From Chitinophagaceae bacterium (lineage in GTDB: Bacteria > Bacteroidota > Bacteroidia > Chitinophagales > Chitinophagaceae): 64,000 nucleotides of DNA. Below are positions 36,558-46,160 of the stretch, piece after piece (the first letter of the stretch is position 1; each line of letters opens with the position of its first letter). A program made the position numbers and the translations under genes. Location of the stretch: contig JAHBTL010000016.1 in the NCBI GenBank assembly GCA_019638615.1, positions 1 through 64,000 on the forward strand. Reading direction: 5' to 3'. A model generated the notes under the pieces. That model saw only the letters and a program-made list of their open reading frames with translations, had not been told where the DNA came from and searched no databases.

Positions 36558-37202
36558 TTATTTTTTTACCAGTCTTACTATGGAAGGATTGGCGATGCCC
36601 CTGTTGATGCGGAGTGTGTATACACCTTCCGGCATTTGTTTTAGATTTATTTGAATGCCGTCATCCGTGGTATTGTAGTTAAATATTATTTTATGACCCA
36701 TTGCATTGAACAAGGTCATTGCGCGGCTGGTGAGCGTCCGGTCTTTAATGAGAAATGTGCTTTCCGAATCGTTGGGATAGATAAGTTTTGAAGAAGAGAG
36801 GGCTGAATAATATACGCCGATGGTTTTGGAGTACTTGCTCGTTCCGTTTTCGCATACCTGCTTCAAACGGTAATACGACTGCCCTCTTATGGGTTCTGTA
36901 TCTATATATGAATAGCTGTTTTCGGAATTCTCGTTGTTTTCATCTTTAACAACAGTTATCACTTCCCAGGATCTGCCATTGCCGGATCTTTCTACTTCAA
37001 AAAAATCCCTGCTATTTTCCTTAAAGCCCGACCAGTGGATGGTCACAGAATCATTTTGTACAGCTACAAAAAAATCCAGTATTTCCGTGGACTGCAGCAA
37101 CAGCTCATTGCAGGCGGCCAATGGCTTGCCGGTAATGATATTGGCTTTTCCTGCAGATGTGGCCAATACTGATAATATGATTACCATCCATGTCTTTTTC
37201 AT
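36558..37202 (-). CDS. secreted protein with T9SS type A sorting domain
   Basis: A 214-residue protein with a signal peptide (cleavage after GKA, about residue 20). Residues about 42-125 look like a fibronectin-III-type domain (SVTIHWSGFKENSRDFFEVERS to YYRLKQV in pieces). The last 75 residues are a type IX secretion C-terminal domain: IYPNDSESTFLI, then GHKIIFNYN, GVYTLRINRG and VRLVKK. It would cross the outer membrane by T9SS and stay at the surface or be released. The passenger is very small, so it may be an adhesin fragment or regulator. Confidence 0.8.
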   Translation of the reverse strand: MKKTWMVIILSVLATSAGKANIITGKPLAACNELLLQSTEILDFFVAVQNDSVTIHWSGFKENSRDFFEVERSGNGRSWEVITVVKDENNENSENSYSYIDTEPIRGQSYYRLKQVCENGTSKYSKTIGVYYSALSSSKLIYPNDSESTFLIKDRTLTSRAMTLFNAMGHKIIFNYNTTDDGIQINLKQMPEGVYTLRINRGIANPSIVRLVKK

Positions 37203-37303
37203 TTTATGCCCGGAATTGTCATATTTTTAGTTCTTTAGAGCAGCGTATGGCATATTTTGTAACGGACAGGATCGATATTTATTATGTAAAGCATCATTTT
37301 TAC

Positions 37304-37333
37304 AAAAAACTGCCCGGTTTGTAAACCGGGCAG
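37304..37333 (-). terminator. intrinsic terminator of the ThuA-propeller-cupredoxin gene
   Basis: On the minus strand ctgcccggttt, a 2-base loop and aaaccgggcag are followed directly by six T. It lies 34 nt after the stop codon at 37368 and is a classical Rho-independent terminator. Confidence 0.88.
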
Positions 37334-37367
37334 GAGCCTGAGATATTGTAATGTATTGTCAGCAATG

Positions 37368-40300
37368 CTACGGAGTAACAGTGAGCACGCCATTCATGAT
37401 TCTCCAGTGCCCGGGATAAGAACAAATAAAAGGGTATTCGCCCGGTATATCCGGTACCCGGAACTTCAGGCTGAATTTTGTATCCGGGTTTACAAGCGGA
37501 GTATAGTACAGTACTTCGGGTACGGGAGGAACATATTGCATGCTTACACCTTCGGGTACCTGAGCCAGCTTATCGGCAGCAGCCCCTACTTTTTCCATAC
37601 TGCCTGGCTTTAAGATCAACAGGTTGTGCTGCATGAAATCATTATTGGTAAATATAATTTCAAGTACAGTACCCGCTTTTGCAGCTAATTGGGGTTTGTC
37701 GTATTTCATTTCATGCTGAATGGTCTTCAGCACAACTGTTGCATCAGCCCTGCCCAGGTCTGCTTTTTCGGTTTCAGCCAGCAGGGTTTCCATACGTGCA
37801 TCCCGTACAACGCCAATGTTACGGGCGCTATCGGCATAATTGCCTGCCTTGCCAGCGCCGGCGCGCCGGTAATCGTTGGCAAGGCGAATGCCGTCGCTGC
37901 GCAACGGAATGGCGAATAACCCTTTGGTTTTGCCGGTCGCCGCTTCTTTTCCGTCCACATACATTTCCATAATGCCGCCCCTTAACAATTTGGTAATAAC
38001 ATTGAATTGACCGGCTACCGGTTCTTTTGTTTGTATGATATAAGGAGTATTGTTTTGATTTACCTGGAAATACAATTTCTTGTCATCGCCAATGTAGACC
38101 GAGTAGCCATTTGCTTTATTTCCCTGCGCTACAATTACACCTTTGCCGGGATCTTTTTCACCTGTTTCAACAGTTGCTGTGAAAAAGAGCTCTCTGCCGG
38201 TCAGGTCGGGCAATCGTTCGGGGCTGATATAAGTGTGTTGCGGTAACGCGAGCACATCCAGCTGTGAACGCAGCATAATGCGATGGATCAACCCTGCCTT
38301 TCCGAGCTCTACCTGCGGATTGATGCCACTGGCTTTGAAAGCCTTTTCAAAACCCTGCTGTTGGACCCCCGAAGCAATGTACAGCGCTTTTTGTATCCAC
38401 TTGTCTTCAGCAGCTTTCCCCTCGGTGCTTGCCATTTTAAATATCTGCTCGCCTATGGCATCAGATGCAGGTATATCGCAGGATTTAAGTATCGCTGCCA
38501 GCACTACCCTCAGATCACTGTCGTTAAAAGCGCCCGATTGTAATAACGCTTTACCGGTTTCTTCGGTGGGTGGAAGCACCTGTACCGCAGCACGTCTTAC
38601 GCCTGCAGCAGGATGTGTAAGTGCTTTAACAACCACATCCAGCATGTCTTTATTCTCCCCGGTAATGGCATTCAATCCATGAAGTGTCCATAAAGCATGA
38701 ACAGCGGCTGGACTCAAACCAATTTCGTCTGTTTGGATATTGCCGATGATTTTGATGAGCGATGGTATCGCTTTTTTGTTGCCCGATTCAACCAGCAATC
38801 TTTGCGCGGTGGTACGCCAGAACATATTGGGGTTGCTGAGCGCGGCGATCAATCCATCGGTATCCTCTTTATTGAGCGATATCTTTTTAGATTTTTTTGC
38901 ATTCTTATAGCGTATGCTGTAAATTCTCCCTTTAACAGAATCTCTCAAAGCGTTGATATGAGCATTCCCCTTGCCGTTTTCCCAGCCTTCGGGGGTAGGG
39001 TTGTGCTGAATGATAAAATTGTACCAGTCGAGCACCCACACATTGCCGTCCGGTCCTACTTCCGCCTGTACCGGCCCGAACCATTCATCGGCGCTTGCTA
39101 CAAAATTCCAGCCGTCTTCGCCTTCTTTAAAAGATGAGCCGTTTTGCTCAATGATATTCTTATGAATCACACGCCCGGTAGGTTCGCATACAAATGCCAC
39201 CCGGTTCCAGTAATCTTTGGGATAGGTACGCGCCGTATACAAATTATGCCCGGCGGCTGCGGTAAAGCCACCGTGCACATCTACCTGTCGCAGGTTTTTG
39301 GTAACCACGTGCATAGCATAATGACTTTCAATTTTATCCACGCTGGTTTCGCTCCCTTGTGAAGCCATTTCAAAATAACGTTTAGGTATACTGTAAGATG
39401 CGCTGTGCGTATTGTTGGCTGTGGAAATAAAAACGTCATAGTCTTCTGAAAAACCGAGTCCCCAGGTATTGTTGGAAGTGTTGCCCAGCATTTCGAGCGT
39501 TTTTCCATCGGGTGTAAACCTGTATACAGCCTGGCTGAAGCGTATAGTGTCCCTGCTTTCTCCCACAACGCCTTTAAAGCCCGAATATCCAACGGTTCCC
39601 CATATAGCATTATCAGGCCCATAACGCAGGTTGGAGGGCCCGGCATGGGTATCGAAAGTACCCCACCCGGTAAGGATGGTTTGCCTTACATCTGCCTTGT
39701 CGTCGCCATCTGTGTCTTTTAAGAAAAGAAAATCAGGTGCCTGCGAAACGATTATTCCTCCGTTAGCAAAAGCAAAGCCGGTCGGTATGTTCAGCTGATC
39801 GGCGAATATGGTAAACTTGTCTGCTTTCCCATCCCCGTCCGTATCTTCCAGTATCTTAATCATGTCTCTTCCTTCCTTTTTATTTTCTCTTACCATATTG
39901 GGATAATCAACCGTTTCGGCTACCCATAGACGTCCTTTTTCATCCCATGCCATATGAATGGGCTTGCTGATGTCGGGCTCTGCAGCAAACAATTTCATTT
40001 CAAACCCTGCGGGTACCTGTGTAAGCAGCATAGATTCTTCCGGCGTTAAAGGCGCCTGGAATTGAGGCGGAGGATCGCGTTTTTCATAGTTGGGGATCCT
40101 TTCATTGCTGTACGCCGGGTGGGGTAATGCTAAACCACTGAGCAATGCCCGGGCGTGATCGCCTACCGCCCATAAAATGCCATTGCGCACCAGTTGTAAA
40201 AATCCCGGGTTGGTCCATGTTTTCTCATTGTGTCCATACGCTGTATAAAATACACGCCCATTGCCGTAGCTTTTAACCCATGTATAGGGCTCGTGATGAT

Positions 40301-40865
40301 CGCCTTCTACTCTTTCTGATAATACTTCTATATCGTTTGCGATCCTGTCGTGCACATAGGTTTCATCTTCGGTTTCAAAAGCCGGTACATCTTTCATTAC
40401 CGGGTGATCGGGCTTAAGGATAACGGCTTTAAAGGAATCGTATTGATGTGTTTTAAACTGGCCGCCCGTGAGCGCTACTGCTTCCGGCGAATTGCGGAAG
40501 CACCAGGAAGCGCAGTGCAGCGGTATAAATCCCTTTCCTGATCTTACAAAGTCAAGCAGGGCTTTTTCCTGCGGCTGCGTAATGCTGTCGTGGTTGGCGT
40601 ATACAACCAGTCCATCGTACAGTTTCAGGTCATCCCTCAGTAAGTCATCGGGATCAGTAGTATAGGTGATGTTGATGCCATCCTTAAAATATTCCTGCGA
40701 AAGAATATCTGCAAGCTTTTCGCTGTCGTGATGTTTGCTTTTATGTCCAAGGAATAATATTTCCAGGCGGCGGGGTTGATCGTCTTTCGACTGCTCTTTA
40801 CAGGACGATAAAATAGCTGCTGTTATAAATGTCAGCAACAGCCATCGGAAGAAAAGTGGTTTCAT
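37368..40865 (-). CDS. lipoprotein fusion: ThuA domain, PVC-type dehydrogenase propeller, HEAT, LamG-like and azurin-like cupredoxin
   Basis: A 1165-residue lipoprotein (acceptor C22). Residues about 33-245 are a ThuA-like domain (LEILFLGHKSKHHDSEK to GHNEKTW). About 275-640 are the soluble-dehydrogenase-like beta-propeller of PVC-type membrane-bound dehydrogenases, with two DTDGDGKADK-like loops. About 665-800 are HEAT repeats, about 890-1020 a LamG-like domain. The last 120 residues are a cupredoxin with H1080 (MQHN), C1148, H1153 and M1157, the azurin spacing. No CxxCH heme site exists, although this architecture usually carries one. It probably oxidises a sugar or alcohol in the periplasm and passes electrons to copper. 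Confidence 0.85.
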   Translation of the reverse strand: MKPLFFRWLLLTFITAAILSSCKEQSKDDQPRRLEILFLGHKSKHHDSEKLADILSQEYFKDGINITYTTDPDDLLRDDLKLYDGLVVYANHDSITQPQEKALLDFVRSGKGFIPLHCASWCFRNSPEAVALTGGQFKTHQYDSFKAVILKPDHPVMKDVPAFETEDETYVHDRIANDIEVLSERVEGDHHEPYTWVKSYGNGRVFYTAYGHNEKTWTNPGFLQLVRNGILWAVGDHARALLSGLALPHPAYSNERIPNYEKRDPPPQFQAPLTPEESMLLTQVPAGFEMKLFAAEPDISKPIHMAWDEKGRLWVAETVDYPNMVRENKKEGRDMIKILEDTDGDGKADKFTIFADQLNIPTGFAFANGGIIVSQAPDFLFLKDTDGDDKADVRQTILTGWGTFDTHAGPSNLRYGPDNAIWGTVGYSGFKGVVGESRDTIRFSQAVYRFTPDGKTLEMLGNTSNNTWGLGFSEDYDVFISTANNTHSASYSIPKRYFEMASQGSETSVDKIESHYAMHVVTKNLRQVDVHGGFTAAAGHNLYTARTYPKDYWNRVAFVCEPTGRVIHKNIIEQNGSSFKEGEDGWNFVASADEWFGPVQAEVGPDGNVWVLDWYNFIIQHNPTPEGWENGKGNAHINALRDSVKGRIYSIRYKNAKKSKKISLNKEDTDGLIAALSNPNMFWRTTAQRLLVESGNKKAIPSLIKIIGNIQTDEIGLSPAAVHALWTLHGLNAITGENKDMLDVVVKALTHPAAGVRRAAVQVLPPTEETGKALLQSGAFNDSDLRVVLAAILKSCDIPASDAIGEQIFKMASTEGKAAEDKWIQKALYIASGVQQQGFEKAFKASGINPQVELGKAGLIHRIMLRSQLDVLALPQHTYISPERLPDLTGRELFFTATVETGEKDPGKGVIVAQGNKANGYSVYIGDDKKLYFQVNQNNTPYIIQTKEPVAGQFNVITKLLRGGIMEMYVDGKEAATGKTKGLFAIPLRSDGIRLANDYRRAGAGKAGNYADSARNIGVVRDARMETLLAETEKADLGRADATVVLKTIQHEMKYDKPQLAAKAGTVLEIIFTNNDFMQHNLLILKPGSMEKVGAAADKLAQVPEGVSMQYVPPVPEVLYYTPLVNPDTKFSLKFRVPDIPGEYPFICSYPGHWRIMNGVLTVTP

Positions 40866-40913
40866 GTATTTATGTTACATTAAGAAAGGGATCAGAGTTT
40901 TCGATGATAAGAA

Positions 40914-42041
40914 TTATGCAAGTGTAAAGTCAGGCAGCCTGATAATGGCTCCTCCCTGCATGGCAGACTCATGGGCCAATATACCTACACAGGTGATATT
41001 AGCCGACTGCCTGGCATTGGGAAATGGTTCGCGCCTGTCCGTCAACGCGCTTATAAATTCATGTACAAGGTGCGGATGAGAACCTCCATGTCCTGCACCC
41101 TGTGTAAAAGATAAATGCTGGTGTTCATCTGCATCGTATACACCGCCGGTGGTGAACCGTTGAATGGGTTCAGGAAGCAGGTGCGCGTAGTCGGGCGATT
41201 CCACTTCTTCCGGGATTTCCGGCTCTGGTCTTTTAGCCGTGTGTACCACCATTGGTCTGCCTTCGATCAAAGGCCATTCCACAGATTTTTTTGAACCATA
41301 TACTTCAAAGCTTTCCCTGTACTGCCGCGCGGTATCAAACAATGAACGGTATACATACGCGCTTAGGTCAGAATTTTTAAATTTGATATGCGTGCTTTCT
41401 ACTGCATAAGGAGCGTTATAATATTTCTGCAATTCTTCTCTTATCGTGCCGGAACCAAAACAGGATACGTACTCAGCCTCGGCTTTTGTTAAGCCCAGTA
41501 CCGGCCCTACGCAATGTGTGGCGTAATACATGGGGGGCAAGCCGGGCCAGTAGTTCGGCCATCCATCCATATCCTGCTGGTGGCTGGCTTTTAAAAACTG
41601 TATTTTTCCCAGTTCTCCTTTTTCGTACAATTCTTTCATGAAAAGGAACTCCCTGGCATATACCACGGTTTCCATCATCATATAGGTGAGTCCTGTTTCT
41701 TTTACCGCTTCTACGATCTGTTTGCATTCTTCAACGGTGGTGGCCATAGGAACGGTACAAGCCACATGTTTGCCTGCACGCAACGCTTTTAACGACTGTG
41801 CCGCATGATCCGGGATGGGGGTATTGATGTGAACCGCGTCAACACCGGGGTCTTTCAGCAATTCATCATAATCAGTATATCTTTTTTCAATTTTGAACGT
41901 ATCACCTATTTTATCCAGGCTTTCTTTGTTGCGTTGACAGATCGCGTACATATTGGCATGTGGGTGGCGTTGGTAAATGGGAATAAATTCTGCTCCGAAG
42001 CCTAACCCGATAATCGCTATATTGATCTTTTGAGATGACAT
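40914..42041 (-). CDS. Gfo/Idh/MocA family oxidoreductase with atypical active-site motif
   Basis: A 375-residue cytoplasmic NAD(P)-dependent sugar oxidoreductase-like protein. The Rossmann loop is IIGLGFGAEFIP (10-21). The spot where the family has EKP reads ACTVPMATT, so the catalytic lysine is missing. A C-terminal alpha/beta domain follows with DMDGWPNYWPGLPPMYYATH, whose His is at the usual catalytic histidine region. Some subgroups lack EKP, but chemistry should differ. It lies 48 nt before the ThuA-propeller gene on the same strand, so the two likely act on one sugar pathway. A ctcaaat-like repeat sits just upstream. Confidence 0.85.
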   Translation of the reverse strand: MSSQKINIAIIGLGFGAEFIPIYQRHPHANMYAICQRNKESLDKIGDTFKIEKRYTDYDELLKDPGVDAVHINTPIPDHAAQSLKALRAGKHVACTVPMATTVEECKQIVEAVKETGLTYMMMETVVYAREFLFMKELYEKGELGKIQFLKASHQQDMDGWPNYWPGLPPMYYATHCVGPVLGLTKAEAEYVSCFGSGTIREELQKYYNAPYAVESTHIKFKNSDLSAYVYRSLFDTARQYRESFEVYGSKKSVEWPLIEGRPMVVHTAKRPEPEIPEEVESPDYAHLLPEPIQRFTTGGVYDADEHQHLSFTQGAGHGGSHPHLVHEFISALTDRREPFPNARQSANITCVGILAHESAMQGGAIIRLPDFTLA

Positions 42042-42313
42042 ATATCAGTCAATTTGAGATTTGAAGTTTGAGATATATAGTTAATAAGCTTATTCTTTAC
42101 GTTTATTGATGCCCGCCAGTTGTTCCCCGATGGTATAATATCCGAAAAATATAAATGGCCAGTCGGAAGAATCAATAACAATGGTAAAACAAAACCGTTG
42201 TAAACATAGCTAAATTACACTCTTTTATTGCGGGCATTTTAGCAAATTATGTCTAATGCTGACTGTATTTTATCTGGAAAATAGCTTTTTATTGTTAAAA
42301 ATATGCATATTGC

Positions 42314-43183
42314 TTACAAAGTAGCAAACTTTTCCCTGTATGATTTAGGCGTCATTTTCATAAAAGCCTTGAACTGCCTGTTAAAATTAGAAAGCGCATT
42401 GTACCCGCATTCGTAACCTATCTGGTTGATGGTTTTGCGGTCGTCCTCCACCAGTAATTTGCAGGCGTTTTTAATGCGAAGCTCCGACAGGAAATCGGTA
42501 AATGATTTGCTTGTTTTGGTTTTAAAATACCGGCTGAAGGAAGTGGGTGTCATATTAAGCAAAGCTGCCACTTCATTAAGCGTTATGTTTTGTTGAAAAT
42601 GCTGGGCGGCATAATTATAAACGATATTGATGCGCTGTGTTTCTGTTTCTTTTAATTTGTACTTGTAGTCTTCATTATGAAGCAGCCTGTACTCTTTGCT
42701 GGCAGCCAGTAAATTTAAGATCTGTAAAAACTGTATCAGGCTTTCGGCGCCGTGCGCTTTAATAAGCTCTCTCATCATGCAGGTAAGCCCGGGCACCAGG
42801 CTGCGGTTGTATTCAATACCCCGCCTGGCTTTTTCAAAAAGGCTTTTTACCTGGTGCATTTCTTCTTTTTCAAGTAAATCGCCTATAAAGTCGTGCCTGA
42901 AATAAATAACAAGGCCGTGCGTGTACTGTTTGTTCTTTTTGTTAAAATAAATACTGTCGCTGCGCCATAAGTGGGGTACTTCGGGACCAAGGAACGTTAT
43001 ATCCCCTTCGGCAAACGATTTAACCGTATCTCCAATAAACCGCGTGCCTGTTCCTTTTAGCACTACAAACAACTGGTATTCATGATGCGCGTGCCATGTA
43101 TTATCAAAGTGCTTTTCTTTCAACTCCTTGATAACAAATATGCGGGATTCAGGTATGGATGATTTTTCAACAACGGATTTCAT
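42314..43183 (-). CDS. AraC family transcriptional regulator
   Basis: A 289-residue regulator with an N-terminal cupin-type sensor domain (about 15-110; NTWHAHHEYQLFVVLKGTGT) and a C-terminal double helix-turn-helix (about 188-287), including ITLNEVAALLNMTPTSFSRY and INQIGYECGYNALSNFNRQF. Sensor domains of this type bind sugars or related small molecules. It is upstream of the Gfo/Idh and ThuA-propeller genes on the same strand and divergent from the 43360 gene, so either set is a possible target. Confidence 0.9.
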   Translation of the reverse strand: MKSVVEKSSIPESRIFVIKELKEKHFDNTWHAHHEYQLFVVLKGTGTRFIGDTVKSFAEGDITFLGPEVPHLWRSDSIYFNKKNKQYTHGLVIYFRHDFIGDLLEKEEMHQVKSLFEKARRGIEYNRSLVPGLTCMMRELIKAHGAESLIQFLQILNLLAASKEYRLLHNEDYKYKLKETETQRINIVYNYAAQHFQQNITLNEVAALLNMTPTSFSRYFKTKTSKSFTDFLSELRIKNACKLLVEDDRKTINQIGYECGYNALSNFNRQFKAFMKMTPKSYREKFATL

Positions 43184-43359
43184 GGCAATTCAACAGCATG
43201 GTTAGTAATTTTTGTACTCAGCTAAGGTAGGTAGTCTGTATTAAGTTGTTTGGGCAGGGCGATATTATTTTTTTCGAAAAATTGAAACAGGTTCATTGCC
43301 GGGACGTATTCCAGATTTTCGCTTTATTTAAGTTTAAAATTGTTGTTTATTTTTACTAT

Positions 43360-44562
43360 ATGATCAGCATCGGACTTATAAGAGAGGGAAAAATACCTGC
43401 TGATAACCGGGTTGCACTTATTCCTTCGCAATGTAAATGGATACATAAGCAGAGCCAGGGCGTTCGCATTATTGCTCAATCTTCGCCTCATCGTTGCTTT
43501 ACAGATAGGGAATATTTGTCGGCCGGTATAGAGGTAAAAGAAGATGTATCCGACTGCAACATTTTGCTGGGTATAAAAGAAGTACCTGTTCAAATGCTGA
43601 TACCGGGAAAAACCTACCTTTTTTTTTCGCATACTAAAAAAAGACAGGAAAGCAATCGGGAGATGTTCCGGCACATCATTCAAAACAACATCACGCTGAT
43701 TGATTACGAATGTCTTGAGCATGAAGATGGGCAACGCATTATTGGTTTTGGCTTTTTTGCAGGTGTGGTTGGTGCACATAACGGATTGATGGCGTATGGT
43801 AACCGTACAGGGTTGTATCATCTCGAACGGGTGTACAAACAAAGAAGCTTCAGGGAGCTGATCCACACCTATTTCGGTTTGCGGCTTCCTAACGTAAAAA
43901 TAGCGGTTACAGGTTCCGGCCGTGTGGCACATGGCATACTGGAGATTATGAACCTGGTGGGTATACACGAAGTGGAGCCTGACGAATATCTCCATCGCAG
44001 GTTTGCCTATCCCGTATATACCCAGTTAAAAGGAGGCGACCTCTACAGACATACACAGGCCGGAAAGTACAGCCGTATCGATTTTCACGAAAACCCGAGC
44101 CGGTATCAATGTATCTTTCTCCCGTATGCAGGGCAAACAGATATTTTATTGAATGGCATTTACTGGGATCAGTCGGTGCCCAGGTTGTTTGAAAAGGAAC
44201 ATATCACCTCTGATACTTTTATCATACAAACCATTGCTGATATTACCGACGACAAAAACGGGTCGGTACCTGTGAACCTGGGCGATCAAACCATTGAAGA
44301 TCCTGTATACGGGATAGACCGGAAAACATTTGAAAAAACAGCTCCCTATGTTCCCGGCTCAATAGATGTGATGGCTGTAGGCAACCTGCCGAACGAACTG
44401 CCCAGAGATGCTTCACGCTATTTTGGGGAACAACTGATCAAGTACATACTGGAAGACCTGGTTAAAAACGGTTCGCCCATTATAGAAAGAGCCACCATGG
44501 TTAAAAAAGGGCATTTAACTCCGTTGTACAATTACCTGAGCGAATATGCGGGAGAAGATTGA
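43360..44562 (+). CDS. saccharopine dehydrogenase-like (alanine dehydrogenase/PNT-type) enzyme
   Basis: Start ATG 43360 (400 residues) gives MISIGLIREGKIPADNRVAL, the normal opening of this superfamily; the longer ORF from 43246 has no such start. An N-terminal alanine-dehydrogenase-like domain is followed by an NAD loop GSGRVAHG (185-192). The second half resembles NAD-dependent, lysine-forming saccharopine dehydrogenase (Lys1 type), with a C-terminal GSIDVMAVGNLPNELPRDAS motif. The direction of reaction and the role (lysine synthesis or breakdown) cannot be read. It is divergent from the AraC gene. Confidence 0.82.
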   Translation: MISIGLIREGKIPADNRVALIPSQCKWIHKQSQGVRIIAQSSPHRCFTDREYLSAGIEVKEDVSDCNILLGIKEVPVQMLIPGKTYLFFSHTKKRQESNREMFRHIIQNNITLIDYECLEHEDGQRIIGFGFFAGVVGAHNGLMAYGNRTGLYHLERVYKQRSFRELIHTYFGLRLPNVKIAVTGSGRVAHGILEIMNLVGIHEVEPDEYLHRRFAYPVYTQLKGGDLYRHTQAGKYSRIDFHENPSRYQCIFLPYAGQTDILLNGIYWDQSVPRLFEKEHITSDTFIIQTIADITDDKNGSVPVNLGDQTIEDPVYGIDRKTFEKTAPYVPGSIDVMAVGNLPNELPRDASRYFGEQLIKYILEDLVKNGSPIIERATMVKKGHLTPLYNYLSEYAGED

Positions 44563-44661
44563 GTTTGTAAATATTAGATATTTAAGATTTGATATTAGGT
44601 ATTCGCTCAAGACACTCATACCTTTTACCTTTCATCAAATTTCAAATCTTCAGCTTAACGG

Positions 44662-45375
44662 CTACAACCCCAGGTAATAATCTTTCAAAAGCGAAACAAA
44701 TTCGGGTGTATATGTGTTGGAGCTGTTTCTGATGGTGAGCATTGCAATTGAATTTTCAGATTGCCTGGTTTTTGAAAAATGCAGTATACTCCTGAAACAG
44801 GGGTGTTCAGGCGTTTGCCTGATGTGTAATTCTTCCAGCAACCGGAAGTCCTTTTCTGCTGCCAGTTGTATAAAATAGTCTTTCCGGTAATAAGGCAATA
44901 ATATGCCAAAGCTTCCATCCGGTGTAAGGTGATTGTTGATGACGCAGATCAGAACATCCAGCGTGAGTGAGGTGTCATGCATGGCCATGTTTTTCCTGTT
45001 GTCCGGCGATTTTAATTCGTTTTCGTAAAAAGGCGGATTGCTGATGATGAAGTCATATTTGACAGGAAACCCGAATGTAACGGCGTCAGCGTGAAAAGCG
45101 CTGATCCGGTTGTTCCAGGGACTGTTACGGATATTTTGCTCCAGTTGCCCAAAAGAACTGTTGTCTTTTTCTATGGCATGAAACGTCGCCTGCATCTTTT
45201 GAGCCAGCATCAGCGTAAGCAATCCTGAGCCCGCGCCTATATCCAGTACGTTGGCTGCCGGTAATTTTTTACCTGCAAACCACGCTCCCAGTATGCACGA
45301 ATCCGTGGTTACCTTCATGGTACAGCGATCGTGATAAATTGTGAACTGCTTAAACCGGAAATATGGATTGGGCAT
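44662..45375 (-). CDS. trmN6: tRNA1(Val) adenine-37 N6-methyltransferase (TrmN6/YfiC-like)
   Basis: Start ATG 45375 (237 residues) gives MPNPYFRFKQFTIYHDRCTM, the usual family opening (Phe-rich, then the MKVTTDSCILGAW motif). The SAM-binding Gly-rich loop is VLDIGAGSGLLTL, and the catalytic NPPF (ISNPPFYEN) is typical of N6-adenine methyltransferases. The reading could begin at 45501, but that adds 42 unrelated residues. It is alone in its direction between the saccharopine-dehydrogenase-like gene and a gap. Confidence 0.88.
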   Translation of the reverse strand: MPNPYFRFKQFTIYHDRCTMKVTTDSCILGAWFAGKKLPAANVLDIGAGSGLLTLMLAQKMQATFHAIEKDNSSFGQLEQNIRNSPWNNRISAFHADAVTFGFPVKYDFIISNPPFYENELKSPDNRKNMAMHDTSLTLDVLICVINNHLTPDGSFGILLPYYRKDYFIQLAAEKDFRLLEELHIRQTPEHPCFRSILHFSKTRQSENSIAMLTIRNSSNTYTPEFVSLLKDYYLGL

Positions 45376-45790
45376 ACCTGTAAAGATATGAGGTGCGAGT
45401 TTATGAAAATAAGTTTTATTCTTGATTGCAGTGTTGCCGGAAAAATAAAATACTCCTTTGCTTGTATTCCGACCCCAAAGAAGGAATCTGCAGCATATCA
45501 TGGAGTGGCAAATGATCGTAGCGAAGATGGATGTCTCTCCCGAAGGTTCGCATATGCGTTAAACTAAATCGCTATTCACTATATATGGAAAAGCAGATGT
45601 GGTAAATATTTGAGAAGAAAAAGCTACTTGCAAAAAAAATGTAGAAAATAACAACAAGCAGCTATTTCGGCATCAAGGTAAAAAACTTTTCGAAGCTCTT
45701 TGATAAGTTTGTTATTGACCGCAAAGGCAGAGCCAGCGGCTTTATCTATTTAAAAATTGGCTTCACGCATATGCGAGCGTTCGGAAGAAT

Positions 45791-45811
45791 GGGAGAGAAG
45801 GAGGGTGAGGC
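45791..45811 (+). repeat. degenerate right end of the permease-spacer element
   Basis: gggagagaaggagggtgagg followed by c resembles the right end (ggagagggaaagagggtgaggc) of the elements in the permease gene array. The rest of the gap 45376-45839 holds no supported gene. Confidence 0.35.
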
Positions 45812-45839
45812 CAGGAAAGAGAGGCAGGTTTGGAAACCT

Positions 45840-46160
45840 TTACAAAACTTCCATATTCTTCCGGTAGGGGTCAAGCTTCTTATCGGTAGGGCTGAGTTCG
45901 GTGATGAGGTAGCTGATCTTTTGCGGTTTGCATAGCTGCATTGTAAAGGTTGAGCCCAGCTTTTCGGAAATGGTTAATACCACCAGTGTATCGGCCGCCT
46001 CGATCATTGCTTTTTTACCTGCGTTACCTTCCAGTCTTTCTGTTGCGGTGGTGTCTCCCGGCATGTTGTGAGAAGGATGTATGTATAATTTTACGCCACG
46101 CCCGGCGAGGATCTCGGCTACGGTGGTAACGGTCATCCATACACAGGTTACAAAGCCCAT
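45840..46160 (-). pseudogene. remnant of a DeoR-type regulator sensor domain
   Basis: A 106-codon frame without a helix-turn-helix. The C-terminal 80 residues read like the end of the DeoR sugar-phosphate-binding domain: TTATERLEGNAGKKAMIEAA, then VVLTISEKLGSTF, then KISYLITELSPTDKKLDPYR. The middle of the domain, which normally precedes this, is missing between the N-terminal part (VTTVAEILAGRGVKLYIHPS) and TTATER. No upstream start with a DNA-binding domain is found to 46400, and a stop lies about 30 nt upstream of the first ATG. It is most likely a degraded gene; a very short functional protein is less likely. Confidence 0.55.

Noticed and set aside
36384-36644. 86-codon open frame in the gap before the T9SS cargo
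   Set aside because: It lies in repeat copy D and overlaps the end of the opposite-strand gene at 36558.
45690-45935. A frame reading VIDRKGRASGFIYLKI, reminiscent of the N-terminal arm domain of a tyrosine integrase
   Set aside because: The likeness is short, no catalytic part follows, and the frame runs into the DeoR remnant on the opposite strand.
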